Shown here: positions 1-5,878 of the stretch, piece by piece | Position numbering within the stretch: position 1 is the stretch's first letter | Layout: every line of letters begins with the position of its first letter | Assembly: GCA_949840605.1 (NCBI GenBank) | Contig: CATKXN010000156.1 | Location: 1 to 5,878 of the forward strand | Direction of reading: 5' to 3' | From: an uncultured Alistipes sp. | GTDB taxonomy: Bacteria; Bacteroidota; Bacteroidia; Bacteroidales; Rikenellaceae | Length of the DNA stretch: 5,878 nucleotides | Notes under the pieces: generated by a model | The model's input: the letters and a program-made list of their open reading frames with translations, nothing else | Told to the model about the DNA's origin: nothing | Databases searched by the model: none | Position numbers and translations under genes: made by a program

Positions 1-575
1 GTATCGACCGCTCCCGGGAAAACACCCGTCACGCGAACGCCGTATTTCCGCATTTCGAAACCGAGCGACCGGGCGAATGTCCCCAGAAAACTCTTCGTCG
101 CGGCGTAGGCCGCAATCGTCGGATACGGCATCCATGCCGTCGCCGACGACATCAGGAGGATATGCCCGCCGCCCTGCCGCCGCATATCCTCCCCGTAGAG
201 ACGGCACAGCAACGCGGGCGTCGTGCAGTGCAGCGCAACGATTCGGCCGACACGTTCGGGAGGCGTCGCCGCCAGGGGACCGAACAGCAGAATGCCCGCA
301 TTGCAGACGAGCACCGCGATCTCGATCCCGCGCGCCGCGGTTTCGGCATGGAGTTTCACGGCGGCATCCGGTTCGGAGAGGTCCATACAGAGCGGCAGCA
401 CGGAAACGCCGTACTGCCGGGCGACCGCACAGGCCGCGGCCCGGTTCTCCCCGTCGCGGTCGCTGACCATCACCAACCCGTATCCCCGCGCCGCCAGCTG
501 TTCGGCGTATTCGCGCCCGAGTCCCGACGAAGCGCCGGTCACCAATGCGTATTTCCGTTTCGAGGAGCACATCAT
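1..575 (-). CDS. Short-chain dehydrogenase/reductase (SDR), C-terminus cut off by the window edge
   Basis: This is a cytosolic Rossmann-fold NAD(P)-dependent oxidoreductase of the classical SDR family; its substrate cannot be told. Reading from the ATG at 575 gives 191 complete codons with no stop before the left edge. Visible motifs are the cofactor-binding TGASSGLG (residues 13-20), CNAG (91-94), the catalytic serine in LMSSA (143/144), YAATK with Tyr157 and Lys161, and PGAVDT at the edge. Roughly 60-80 C-terminal residues of a typical SDR are missing. Asp39 ends the second beta strand where NADP-preferring members usually have Arg, so NAD(H) preference is inferred. The usual helix-4 Asn of the catalytic tetrad appears to be His116 (VALHCT). 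I recall similar Bacteroidetes SDRs with His here, so it is probably a subfamily trait. The start is ATGATG, so either the Met at 575 or that at 572 could be used. The gene is divergent from the DUF486 gene. Family assignment is firm; specificity is unknown. Confidence 0.93.
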   Translation of the reverse strand, partial: MMCSSKRKYALVTGASSGLGREYAEQLAARGYGLVMVSDRDGENRAAACAVARQYGVSVLPLCMDLSEPDAAVKLHAETAARGIEIAVLVCNAGILLFGPLAATPPERVGRIVALHCTTPALLCRLYGEDMRRQGGGHILLMSSATAWMPYPTIAAYAATKSFLGTFARSLGFEMRKYGVRVTGVFPGAVD

Positions 576-589
576 ATCGAATAATTTAC

Positions 590-597
590 TACTTTTG
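590..597 (+). promoter_or_regulatory. Bacteroidetes-type -7 box (TAnnTTTG) for the DUF486 gene
   Basis: The sequence TACTTTTG matches the TAnnTTTG -7 element of the Bacteroidetes primary sigma factor exactly. It lies in the 44-bp spacer between the divergent SDR and DUF486 genes. Transcription would begin near 603-605, giving a leader of about 15 nt before the ATG at 620. No convincing TTTG -33 element sits 19-21 bp upstream. The assignment rests on the -7 match and its position. Confidence 0.5.
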
Positions 598-619
598 CGC
601 GGTTCATAACGCGCGTATC

Positions 620-985
620 ATGTTCAAGGGAATCGCCACCATTCTGCTGCTCGTCGTCTCCAACGCCTTCATGACGCTGGCGTGGTACGGGCATATCGCC
701 TTCAAAACCAGACTCGAACGGTTCGGACTCCTCGCCATCGTCCTGCTTAGCTGGGGCATCGCGCTGTTCGAATACTGCTTCCAGGTCCCGGCCAACCGCA
801 TCGGAAGCGGCGAATTCGGCGGCCCGTTCTCGATCTGGGAGCTGAAAGTGATCCAGGAGGTCGTGTCGCTCTCGGTGTTCACCGTCTTCGCGCTGGTCTT
901 CATGAAATCCGACACGCTGCGCTGGAACCACCTCGCAGGATTTCTATGCCTGGTCCTGGCCGTCTATTTCATTTTCCGCAAATAG
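620..985 (+). CDS. DUF486 / DMT-family small membrane protein
   Basis: This encodes a 121-residue inner-membrane protein of the DUF486 family (Pfam PF04342), a half-size relative of drug/metabolite transporters whose function is not established. Four hydrophobic segments lie at about 3-22, 36-54, 76-95 and 104-119. Characteristic stretches are [12 protein letters not shown] (14-25), [19 protein letters not shown] (44-62), [12 protein letters not shown] (76-87) and LRWNHLAGF (100-108). The ATG at 620 is chosen because it gives the full family-length protein starting directly at helix 1. An in-frame ATG at 545 would add 25 unrelated residues, overlap the SDR start and precede the likely promoter. 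There is no clear Shine-Dalgarno sequence, which is common in this phylum. Its last 42 bp overlap the end of the convergent acetyltransferase gene. If the DMT relationship holds, the protein would act as an oligomer. Family assignment is confident. Confidence 0.92.
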   Translation: MFKGIATILLLVVSNAFMTLAWYGHIAFKTRLERFGLLAIVLLSWGIALFEYCFQVPANRIGSGEFGGPFSIWELKVIQEVVSLSVFTVFALVFMKSDTLRWNHLAGFLCLVLAVYFIFRK

Positions 986-1606
986 CGCCAGCTCGTCGGC
1001 TTTTCCGCCGCGGATCAGCGGCAGGGCCCGGCGAATCTTCTCCGCAGGCCACTCCCACCAGCGTATCGCAAGCAGGCGCTCCACCGTCGCCGGATCGAAA
1101 CGGTATCTGATGACCTTGGCCGGAACGCCTCCGACAATGGCGTAGGGCGGCACGTCGCGCGTCACGACGGCCCGCGTGGCGACGATCGCTCCGTCGCCGA
1201 TCGTGACACCCGCCATCACGACCGCTTCGTAACCGATCCACACGTCGTTGCCGACGACGATGTCGCCCCGGTTGTCCCACGCCGAGGCCACCTCCGACTT
1301 GTCGATGCCCCAATCACCGCCCCAGAAGATCGGGAACGGATAGGTGGACAGCGATCTGAGCGTGTGGTTGGCGCTGTTGAACAGAAACCGCGCGCCGCAG
1401 GCCAGCGAGCAGAATTTCCCGATGACCAGCCGGTCGCCGTTCACCGGGTAATGGTACAGCACGTTGTTGCGCTCGAAATCGACGGGGTCGGCCGCGAAAT
1501 CGTTGTAGATGGTCCACTCTCCCACCTCGATGTTCGGGTCGCTGACGACCTCTTTCAGATAGACCGTCTGCCGGTCACCCTCGCGGGGATAGATTTTATT
1601 TTTCAT
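944..1606 (-). CDS. Vat/CatB-type xenobiotic O-acetyltransferase (left-handed beta-helix)
   Basis: This 220-residue protein is a hexapeptide-repeat acyltransferase of the xenobiotic acetyltransferase group, which uses acetyl-CoA and normally forms a cytosolic trimer. Family members acetylate streptogramin A (Vat) or chloramphenicol (CatB), but many chromosomal homologues have no proven drug substrate. Vat-like landmarks are [11 protein letters not shown] (26-36), VLYHYP (49-54), [11 protein letters not shown] (64-74), NSANHT (77-82) with the expected catalytic His81, STYPF (87-91), VVGNDVWIG (117-125) and [20 protein letters not shown] (136-155). [13 protein letters not shown] (158-170) and WWEWP (183-187) follow. 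Full length suggests a working enzyme. Its start overlaps the end of the upstream MFS gene by 11 nt (A-rich AAAAGAG just before the ATG), implying translational coupling. The 3' end overlaps the convergent DUF486 gene by 42 bp. It resembles Vat more than CatB by eye, but calling it a resistance gene would be inference. Confidence 0.9.
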   Translation of the reverse strand: MKNKIYPREGDRQTVYLKEVVSDPNIEVGEWTIYNDFAADPVDFERNNVLYHYPVNGDRLVIGKFCSLACGARFLFNSANHTLRSLSTYPFPIFWGGDWGIDKSEVASAWDNRGDIVVGNDVWIGYEAVVMAGVTIGDGAIVATRAVVTRDVPPYAIVGGVPAKVIRYRFDPATVERLLAIRWWEWPAEKIRRALPLIRGGKADELALFAENEIDGQDQA

Positions 1607-2789
1607 CTCTTTTCAATTCTATGTTCGGTAAAAAGCCCGTGATAACGCCCAGCAGGGGCAGCAGCGTGCTGACCCGGAAAATAAATTCGATGCTCGTCCG
1701 GTCGGCCAGCCACCCGAAGAAAGCCGAGCCGAGGCCGCCCAGTCCGAACATCAGCCCGAAGAAGACCCCGGCGATCATGCCGACCTTGCCGGGCATCAGG
1801 TCGGTGGCATAGACCAGGATGGCCGAGAAGGCCGACGAAATGACCAGTCCGATAACGACGGCCAGCGCGATGGTCCCGGCCTGACCCGCATAGGGAAGCA
1901 TCAGCGTAAAGGGCGCCGCGCCGAGGATCGAGCCCCAGATCACGTATTTGCGCCCGATGCGGTCGCCGACCGGCCCGCCGATGAAGGTCCCCGCCGCCGA
2001 AGCCGCAAGGAATGCGAAAAGCGCATACTGAGCCCCCTGCACCGACATCGAGAACTTCTCCATCAGAAAGAAGGTGAAATAGTTGGTCATCGAGGCGATG
2101 AAGAAATACTTCGAGAAGACCAGCACACCCAGAATGACGAGCGCATGCCGGATTTTCCGTTTCGAAAGGCCGGGCCCTGCGGCGTCCGCGGCGACGACGG
2201 GACGTCGGGCCGCCGAAGCCAGCTGGCATTTGTACCAGTTTCCGATCTTTACGAGAATGAAGATGGCCAGCAGCGCGGCCAGTGCGAACCATCCGATCGA
2301 AGCCTGCCCGAACGGAATCACGATCAGCGCGGCCAGCAGGGGTCCCAGGGCGCTTCCGGCGTTGCCGCCGACCTGGAAAATCGACTGCGCCAATCCCTTG
2401 CGGCCTCCCGAGGCAAGCTGGGCCACGCGCGAGGATTCGGGATGGAAGACCGACGAACCGCAGCCGATCAGTCCGACCGACACCAGGATAAGCGAGAATC
2501 CGGGGGCGGCGGCGAGCGCGAGCAGCCCGCACAGGGTGAAACACATCCCCGCGGCCAGCGAATAGGGCCGCGGATGGAGGTCAGCCATGCGTCCGGCAAC
2601 GGGCTGCAGGAGCGACGAGGTGAGCTGGAAAACCAGCGTGATGAGACCGATCTGGGCGAACGTGAAGCCGAATTTCTCCTTGAGGAGCGGGTAGACCGCC
2701 GGAATGACGGACTGCATCATGTCATTGAGCAGATGGGTGGCGCAGACCATCAGCAGGATCGGATAGACCGTCCTGCCCGCGCGGTTCAT
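1596..2789 (-). CDS. fsr: Fsr-type MFS efflux transporter (fosmidomycin resistance family)
   Basis: This is a 397-residue, roughly 12-helix inner-membrane major facilitator closely resembling Escherichia coli Fsr, a proton-driven exporter linked to fosmidomycin resistance. Signature stretches are [18 protein letters not shown] (19-36), [13 protein letters not shown] (54-66), [13 protein letters not shown] (111-123), [20 protein letters not shown] (132-151), FSKYFF (225-230), [20 protein letters not shown] (271-290), FSAILVYA (321-328) and a C-terminal [19 protein letters not shown] (348-366). A basic linker around 205-215 separates the two six-helix halves. The ATG at 2789 is preferred: AAAGGA lies 9 nt upstream and the N-terminus then fits the family. 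An in-frame Met 7 codons earlier is possible, and the open frame beyond it is only the overlapping transporter gene read out of frame. The start overlaps the upstream stop as ATGA, and the end overlaps the acetyltransferase start by 11 nt. Natural substrate here is unknown. Confidence 0.94.
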   Translation of the reverse strand: MNRAGRTVYPILLMVCATHLLNDMMQSVIPAVYPLLKEKFGFTFAQIGLITLVFQLTSSLLQPVAGRMADLHPRPYSLAAGMCFTLCGLLALAAAPGFSLILVSVGLIGCGSSVFHPESSRVAQLASGGRKGLAQSIFQVGGNAGSALGPLLAALIVIPFGQASIGWFALAALLAIFILVKIGNWYKCQLASAARRPVVAADAAGPGLSKRKIRHALVILGVLVFSKYFFIASMTNYFTFFLMEKFSMSVQGAQYALFAFLAASAAGTFIGGPVGDRIGRKYVIWGSILGAAPFTLMLPYAGQAGTIALAVVIGLVISSAFSAILVYATDLMPGKVGMIAGVFFGLMFGLGGLGSAFFGWLADRTSIEFIFRVSTLLPLLGVITGFLPNIELKRDEK

Positions 2790-3694
2790 TTCTCGCGGTC
2801 CTTTCTCCATATCTGATACGAGTTCACGAAGTTCTGCCAGACGATATACGCCGTGGGGGCGATCGACGAAATGGGATTCAGGAACGACTGCGCCATCCAC
2901 ACCGCCAGCACCGTATTCTTCTGCCCGAGCGACTGTCCGCCCGCGGCGGGATCGCCGTAGCGTCGGCCCAGCATGCGCCCCACCTTGAACTGCACGAGGC
3001 AGAGCACCAGCGCGGCGAACGCCAGCCACAGCTCCGTCGTGAGCGAGGCGTCGTGCAGGTCGATGATGAAAGCCGTCGTGCGGCCGATAATCACCAGCAG
3101 CGACGCCAGCCACATGTAGAACGAAATCGGGCTGTGGTCCCCGACCCACTGCGCCGCCTTCGGAAAGACGAAACGGCAGAACTGCGCCGCGGCGAAAGGC
3201 ATCACCAGCAGCGGCGCGATGCGGGCCAGTATCTGCGTAAAGGTGCATGCCCCGGTCCCCGTGAACGTGAGGATCACCGGAGCCAGCAGGGCGACCGCCA
3301 TGTTGCTCAGCAGGCTGTACGTGGCCATCGTGGCGACGTCGGCCCCCAGCATGCCGCCGATCACCACCGCGGCCATCGCCACGGGCGCCAGCACGCAGAT
3401 CATCGCTCCCTGCGCCACGGCATCGTTCAGGGGCAGCAGCGCGAAATATACCCCGATGCAGACCGCCGTCTGGAACAAAAGCAGCCAGGCGTGCAGCATC
3501 GAGGGCTTCATCTGCCTGGGTTTCACGCGGCAGAAAGTGAAGAAGAGCATCAGGAAGATCAGCGTCGGGGTGATCATCTGGTGCGTCCACGCTTCGAGCG
3601 CCGAGATCGGACGGCAGAGCAACGCCCCGACCACCATGGCCGTCGGCATGGCGACGGTCTTCACGTTGCGGTGCAGGTGTTCCAGCAGGCGCAT
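2786..3694 (-). CDS. BASS/SBF-family transporter (bile acid:sodium symporter-like)
   Basis: This 302-residue, very hydrophobic protein fits the bile acid:sodium symporter superfamily, whose bacterial members import organic anions and are about 300-330 residues long. About nine to ten helices can be traced. LMLFFTFCRVKP (48-59) resembles the end of helix 2. The core crossover regions are APVAMAAVVIGGMLGADV (103-120) with the following SLLSN (127-131), and GQKNTVLAVWMAQSFLNP (257-274) with SIAPTAYIVWQN (277-288). By eye, the helix-9 motif that reads E-x-G-M-Q-N in ASBT-type proteins reads S-L-G-Q-K-N here (255-260). Two sodium ligands therefore appear replaced, one by Lys259. The substrate is unknown, and calling it a bile acid transporter would go too far. 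It begins one base after the yqeY stop, with AAGGAG 13 nt upstream, and ends in an ATGA overlap with fsr, so it is almost certainly in the same operon. Confidence 0.82.
   Translation of the reverse strand: MRLLEHLHRNVKTVAMPTAMVVGALLCRPISALEAWTHQMITPTLIFLMLFFTFCRVKPRQMKPSMLHAWLLLFQTAVCIGVYFALLPLNDAVAQGAMICVLAPVAMAAVVIGGMLGADVATMATYSLLSNMAVALLAPVILTFTGTGACTFTQILARIAPLLVMPFAAAQFCRFVFPKAAQWVGDHSPISFYMWLASLLVIIGRTTAFIIDLHDASLTTELWLAFAALVLCLVQFKVGRMLGRRYGDPAAGGQSLGQKNTVLAVWMAQSFLNPISSIAPTAYIVWQNFVNSYQIWRKDREK
2799..2804 (-). promoter_or_regulatory. Ribosome binding site of the fsr gene
   Basis: AAAGGA lies 9 nt before the ATG at 2789, inside the last codons of the BASS transporter gene. It favours this start over the in-frame ATG at 2810, which would lie upstream of the site. 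Confidence 0.6.
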
Positions 3695-3695
3695 C

Positions 3696-4145
3696 TTACG
3701 ACAGCAGCTCCTTCACCTTGGCCGAAATGTCCTTGCCGTCGGCGCGGCCCGCGAGTCTTTTGGACGCAACGCCCATCACCTTGCCCATCTCCTTCATCGA
3801 CGCGGCGCCGACCTCGGCGATCACGGCCTTCACCTCGGCGGTCAGCTCCTCCGGGGTCAGCTGTTTGGGCAGAAACTCCTGGTAAACGGCCACCTGTCCC
3901 AGCTCTTCGGCCGCCAGGTCCTCGCGGTTCTGTCCGGCGAAGATCGCCGCCGAATCGGTGCCCTGCTTGGCGAGTTTCGAGATGATTTTCAGCACGTCGG
4001 CATCGGGCAGTTCGGCGATCTCCGGACCTGCGGTCTTGGCCTCGATGATGTACTTCTTGGCATTGCGCAGCGCGCTCAGGCGCACCGTATCCTTGGCCTT
4101 CATGGCCTCCATGATCCCTTTCGATATTTGCTGTTCCAGCGACAT
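3696..4145 (-). CDS. yqeY: GatB/YqeY domain-containing protein
   Basis: This 149-residue soluble, mostly helical protein is a complete stand-alone YqeY. It shares its fold with the tail domain of GatB, the tRNA-dependent amidotransferase subunit. A tRNA-related role is often suggested but has not been proved. Family hallmarks are the N-terminal helix ending KDTVRLSALRNAKKYI (18-33), KQGTDSAAIFAGQNREDLA (60-78), EELGQVAVYQEFLPKQLTPE (80-99) and the C-terminal MGKVMGVASKRLAGRADGKD (120-139). Length and both ends agree with the family (about 148-150 residues). It follows the amidase stop by 30 bp and precedes the BASS gene by one base (TAAGATG). No strong Shine-Dalgarno sequence precedes the ATG at 4145, only an A/T-rich leader, typical of Bacteroidetes. 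It is the one apparent housekeeping gene in the run and may set a constitutive level of expression for the transporters behind it. Confidence 0.96.
   Translation of the reverse strand: MSLEQQISKGIMEAMKAKDTVRLSALRNAKKYIIEAKTAGPEIAELPDADVLKIISKLAKQGTDSAAIFAGQNREDLAAEELGQVAVYQEFLPKQLTPEELTAEVKAVIAEVGAASMKEMGKVMGVASKRLAGRADGKDISAKVKELLS
3708..3713 (-). promoter_or_regulatory. Possible ribosome binding site of the BASS transporter
   Basis: AAGGAG lies 13 nt before the ATG at 3694, within the final codons of yqeY. The spacing is longer than ideal, so termination-reinitiation across the one-base gap may matter more than direct binding. Confidence 0.4.
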
Positions 4146-4175
4146 AATATTTTAATTTTAAGTTGACTATACAGA
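4146..4175 (-). promoter_or_regulatory. AT-rich spacer upstream of yqeY, possible internal promoter
   Basis: Only 5 of these 30 bases are G or C, against GC-rich genes on both sides. It separates the amidase stop from the yqeY start. No exact TAnnTTTG box and no hairpin followed by a T-tract is present. It could act as an A/T-rich translation enhancer, which favours initiation in Bacteroidetes, or carry a weak promoter. Nothing here clearly ends transcription from the amidase gene. Confidence 0.3.
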
Positions 4176-5878
4176 TTATTTAACATTTTCATTCAACAGG
4201 AATCGCAGGGCGTCGCGCATCAGCCGGTCGCGTTCCGTATGGCTGAGAATCGACTCGAAAGGGAATCCCACGACGAAAGTCCTCCCCTGCGCCTCACAGG
4301 CCACGCCCGCCGTGCGTCCGTTCTCGACGTAGCGCATCACGGCGAAAGCCCCCGCACCCACGGGTTTCAGCGCATCGGGCGACTCGACGATGTACCGGTC
4401 GGGACGGCATTCATTGTTGAAACGGTATTCACCGCGCGAAAAGTCCTTGTGCGCCGTCACGACCCGCACCCGGCCTCGCTCGGCCGCATGCCCGGTATCG
4501 AGCGCACAGTGCAGCACCTCTTCGGCAAATGCGCGCCCCGCATCCGGAGCCTCCTCCGCCCACAGGTCCGAAGCCACATAGGCTCCCGAAGCGAACAGCG
4601 CACCCCCGCCGGCCAGGTAACGCCGCAGGACACCCTGCAATTCGGGCGAGAAAGCGGCGAACGCAGGGTCCTGCACCCCGCGGCCGATCGTCGTCGTCCG
4701 CTGTTTGCCGAGGATGAGGTCGACGACCGGATACGGTTCGAGCGCCGTCTCGCCGCGCTCCACGGCTTTCAGCGAAGCCGAACAGAAAGAGTATCCCGCC
4801 GCCGCCACGGATCGCCCGTGCAGGGACGGATAGTCGAACGTATTGCCGCCGATCACGTCGGTCTCGAAATCGCATCCGCAGGCCCCGAGCGCGATGCTGT
4901 CCACATTGCAGCGGGCCTGCGCGAGGTCAAAGACATGCTGCGCCCCGACGAACGCGATGTCCTGCCGGTCGGGAACCCCGCCGTCGATCTCCATGCGGAA
5001 GCCCGCGAGCGAATCGCTGCGCTCGCTGAACGGGGCGCTCACGCGGTCGAATCCGTTGACGATCAGCACCCGGCCCTTTTCTTCCGCCACGCGGCAGGCC
5101 GAGAGCGTCTCGCTCGGAAAACTCTCGCCGCCCTCGTTCACGGCCGTCACCCGGTAGCTGTATATGTGACCCGGCTTCTGTTCGACGATCAGACGGGGCT
5201 CGTCGACCGGACATCCGTTGTCGAACCCTCCGTCGTCCACGCGCGTATAGACCACATAGCCCGTCGGCGCGGCGCTCTTCTCCAACGGATCCATCACCGG
5301 GCTCCACGACAGCGCGACGCGGTCCTCCGCCGTGAACTCCGCAGCGAATGCCTCGACGGGCAGCGGCTGCACGACATAAGGCGATCCGTATTGCGAACTG
5401 ACATACTGCAGGATGCCCTTGTAGACGGCGCGGCTCACCAGAAACTTGAAGCGCGGATCGCACCCCAGGCGCATATCGGCGAAATTCTGGTGCGAAAGCA
5501 GTTCCAGCAGCATCGTCGGGACGCCCGGGACGCGCGCTTCGTAATAGGCGCGGTTCCACAGCCCTCGGCGCTGCCAGTCGGGTTCGAACGTGCGGCGGAT
5601 GTCTTCGACGATCTGCGTCTGCACGAGGTCCGTGAGGTCGCGCGAACGGTAGCGGTCCGCCCCGCCGGCGAACCGGCCGCCGTTCTCGCGGGTATAGCAG
5701 ATGCCCAGCGTCCCGACGATCCCGTCGCCGTCGCGGACGCCCGCGTCCGAATGGAACGCCAGGGCCATATCGAGCGGAATGCGCAGCCCCGCGGAGTCGG
5801 GCAGACGCTCCGAACCGCCCATCAGGGCGTTGACCCAATGGGCGCGCGACATGTAGTCGTCCTTGTAATCGTCGGTAT
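4176..5878 (-). CDS. Secreted N-acetylmuramoyl-L-alanine amidase-like protein with Fn3 and Rossmann-like C-terminal domains (5' end missing)
   Basis: The frame is open to the right edge (eight codons precede the Met at 5852, beginning TDDYKDDY), so that Met is internal and the N-terminus is missing. Numbering from it, residues 1-160 look like the second half of a zinc Amidase_3 domain. They contain a zinc-ligand-like His in LAFHSDAG (31-38) and a candidate catalytic Glu117 in TMLLELLSHQNF (113-124), so the enzyme would cleave the glycan-peptide bond of peptidoglycan. Residues about 178-255 form an Fn3-like domain (VALSWSPV, then YSYRVTAVNEGGES). Residues 261-558 resemble a Rossmann/class I amidotransferase-like domain, with RVLIVNGFDRV near its start and YLAGGGALFASGAYVASDLW (412-431). 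I recall such Bacteroidetes proteins being labelled 'xanthan lyase' or golvesin-domain proteins, but the amidase motifs are a better guide. A signal peptide is expected outside the window. Confidence is good for the amidase and Fn3 parts, lower for the tail. Confidence 0.85.
   Translation of the reverse strand, partial: TDDYKDDYMSRAHWVNALMGGSERLPDSAGLRIPLDMALAFHSDAGVRDGDGIVGTLGICYTRENGGRFAGGADRYRSRDLTDLVQTQIVEDIRRTFEPDWQRRGLWNRAYYEARVPGVPTMLLELLSHQNFADMRLGCDPRFKFLVSRAVYKGILQYVSSQYGSPYVVQPLPVEAFAAEFTAEDRVALSWSPVMDPLEKSAAPTGYVVYTRVDDGGFDNGCPVDEPRLIVEQKPGHIYSYRVTAVNEGGESFPSETLSACRVAEEKGRVLIVNGFDRVSAPFSERSDSLAGFRMEIDGGVPDRQDIAFVGAQHVFDLAQARCNVDSIALGACGCDFETDVIGGNTFDYPSLHGRSVAAAGYSFCSASLKAVERGETALEPYPVVDLILGKQRTTTIGRGVQDPAFAAFSPELQGVLRRYLAGGGALFASGAYVASDLWAEEAPDAGRAFAEEVLHCALDTGHAAERGRVRVVTAHKDFSRGEYRFNNECRPDRYIVESPDALKPVGAGAFAVMRYVENGRTAGVACEAQGRTFVVGFPFESILSHTERDRLMRDALRFLLNENVK

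Noticed and set aside
77..609. Three overlapping plus-strand open frames at the left edge.
   Set aside because: They lie antisense to the SDR, whose motifs are all present on the minus strand. Their products are Arg/Pro/Ser-rich without domain features.
1007..1022. A 5-bp inverted repeat (GCCGC/GCGGC) near the convergent gene ends, considered as a terminator.
   Set aside because: It lies within acetyltransferase codons, its stem is short, and neither strand has a T-tract on the 3' side.
944..2789. Fsr plus acetyltransferase genes as a recently acquired resistance island.
   Set aside because: Base composition matches the neighbours, there is no transposase, integrase or flanking repeat, and the genes are embedded behind yqeY in a compact operon.
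1596..3590. A 664-residue minus-strand open frame that would extend the MFS transporter by 267 residues.
   Set aside because: The extra part is the +1-frame shadow of the BASS transporter gene, Arg/Ala/Gly/His-rich with no membrane pattern. The start at 2789 has a ribosome binding site and fits the Fsr family.
3053..4166. Long plus-strand open frames opposite the BASS and yqeY genes.
   Set aside because: They are composition-driven antisense frames in GC-rich DNA, with Arg/His/Gln-rich low-complexity products and no recognisable domain. The minus-strand genes are clear family members.
5853..5875. The peptide DYKDD just before the internal Met of the amidase, which resembles part of the FLAG epitope.
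   Set aside because: It appears in-frame within a natural acidic stretch that I recall from this amidase family (DDY-x-DD-like), so it is a coincidence and not an engineered tag.

Overview
The window looks like chromosomal DNA of a GC-rich member of the Bacteroidales, most plausibly Alistipes or another Rikenellaceae. The evidence is the GC-rich coding sequence, a TAnnTTTG promoter element of the Bacteroidetes type, poor Shine-Dalgarno sequences at several starts, and family variants (a secreted amidase with an Fn3 and a Rossmann-like tail, a DUF486 protein, an SDR of the 'VALH' type) that I associate with this phylum. The genus is inferred; no rRNA or marker gene confirms it.

Layout, left to right. 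A short-chain dehydrogenase (1-575, minus strand) runs off the left edge, so its C-terminus is missing. It diverges from a small four-helix membrane protein of the DUF486/DMT family (620-985, plus strand) across a 44-bp spacer holding a TAnnTTTG box. The DUF486 gene converges tail-to-tail with, and overlaps, the last gene of a tightly packed minus-strand run. In transcription order that run is: a secreted zinc amidase with an Fn3 domain and a C-terminal Rossmann-like domain (right edge to 4176, 5' end missing), yqeY (4145-3696), a BASS/SBF-family transporter (3694-2786), an Fsr-type MFS efflux pump (2789-1596) and a Vat/CatB-type left-handed beta-helix acetyltransferase (1606-944).

The four genes from yqeY to the acetyltransferase are separated by +1, -4 and -11 nt, so they are very probably co-transcribed and the last three translationally coupled. 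The amidase lies 30 bp upstream, across a very AT-rich spacer that may carry an extra promoter. The most suggestive grouping is the Fsr-like exporter overlapping a xenobiotic acetyltransferase, which would pair export with modification of a small molecule, with a BASS transporter of altered sodium site just ahead. No tRNA, rRNA, CRISPR array, insertion sequence or clear intrinsic terminator was seen. All genes belong to recognisable families. The interest lies in their arrangement and in a few residue substitutions, and I see no convincing undescribed system.
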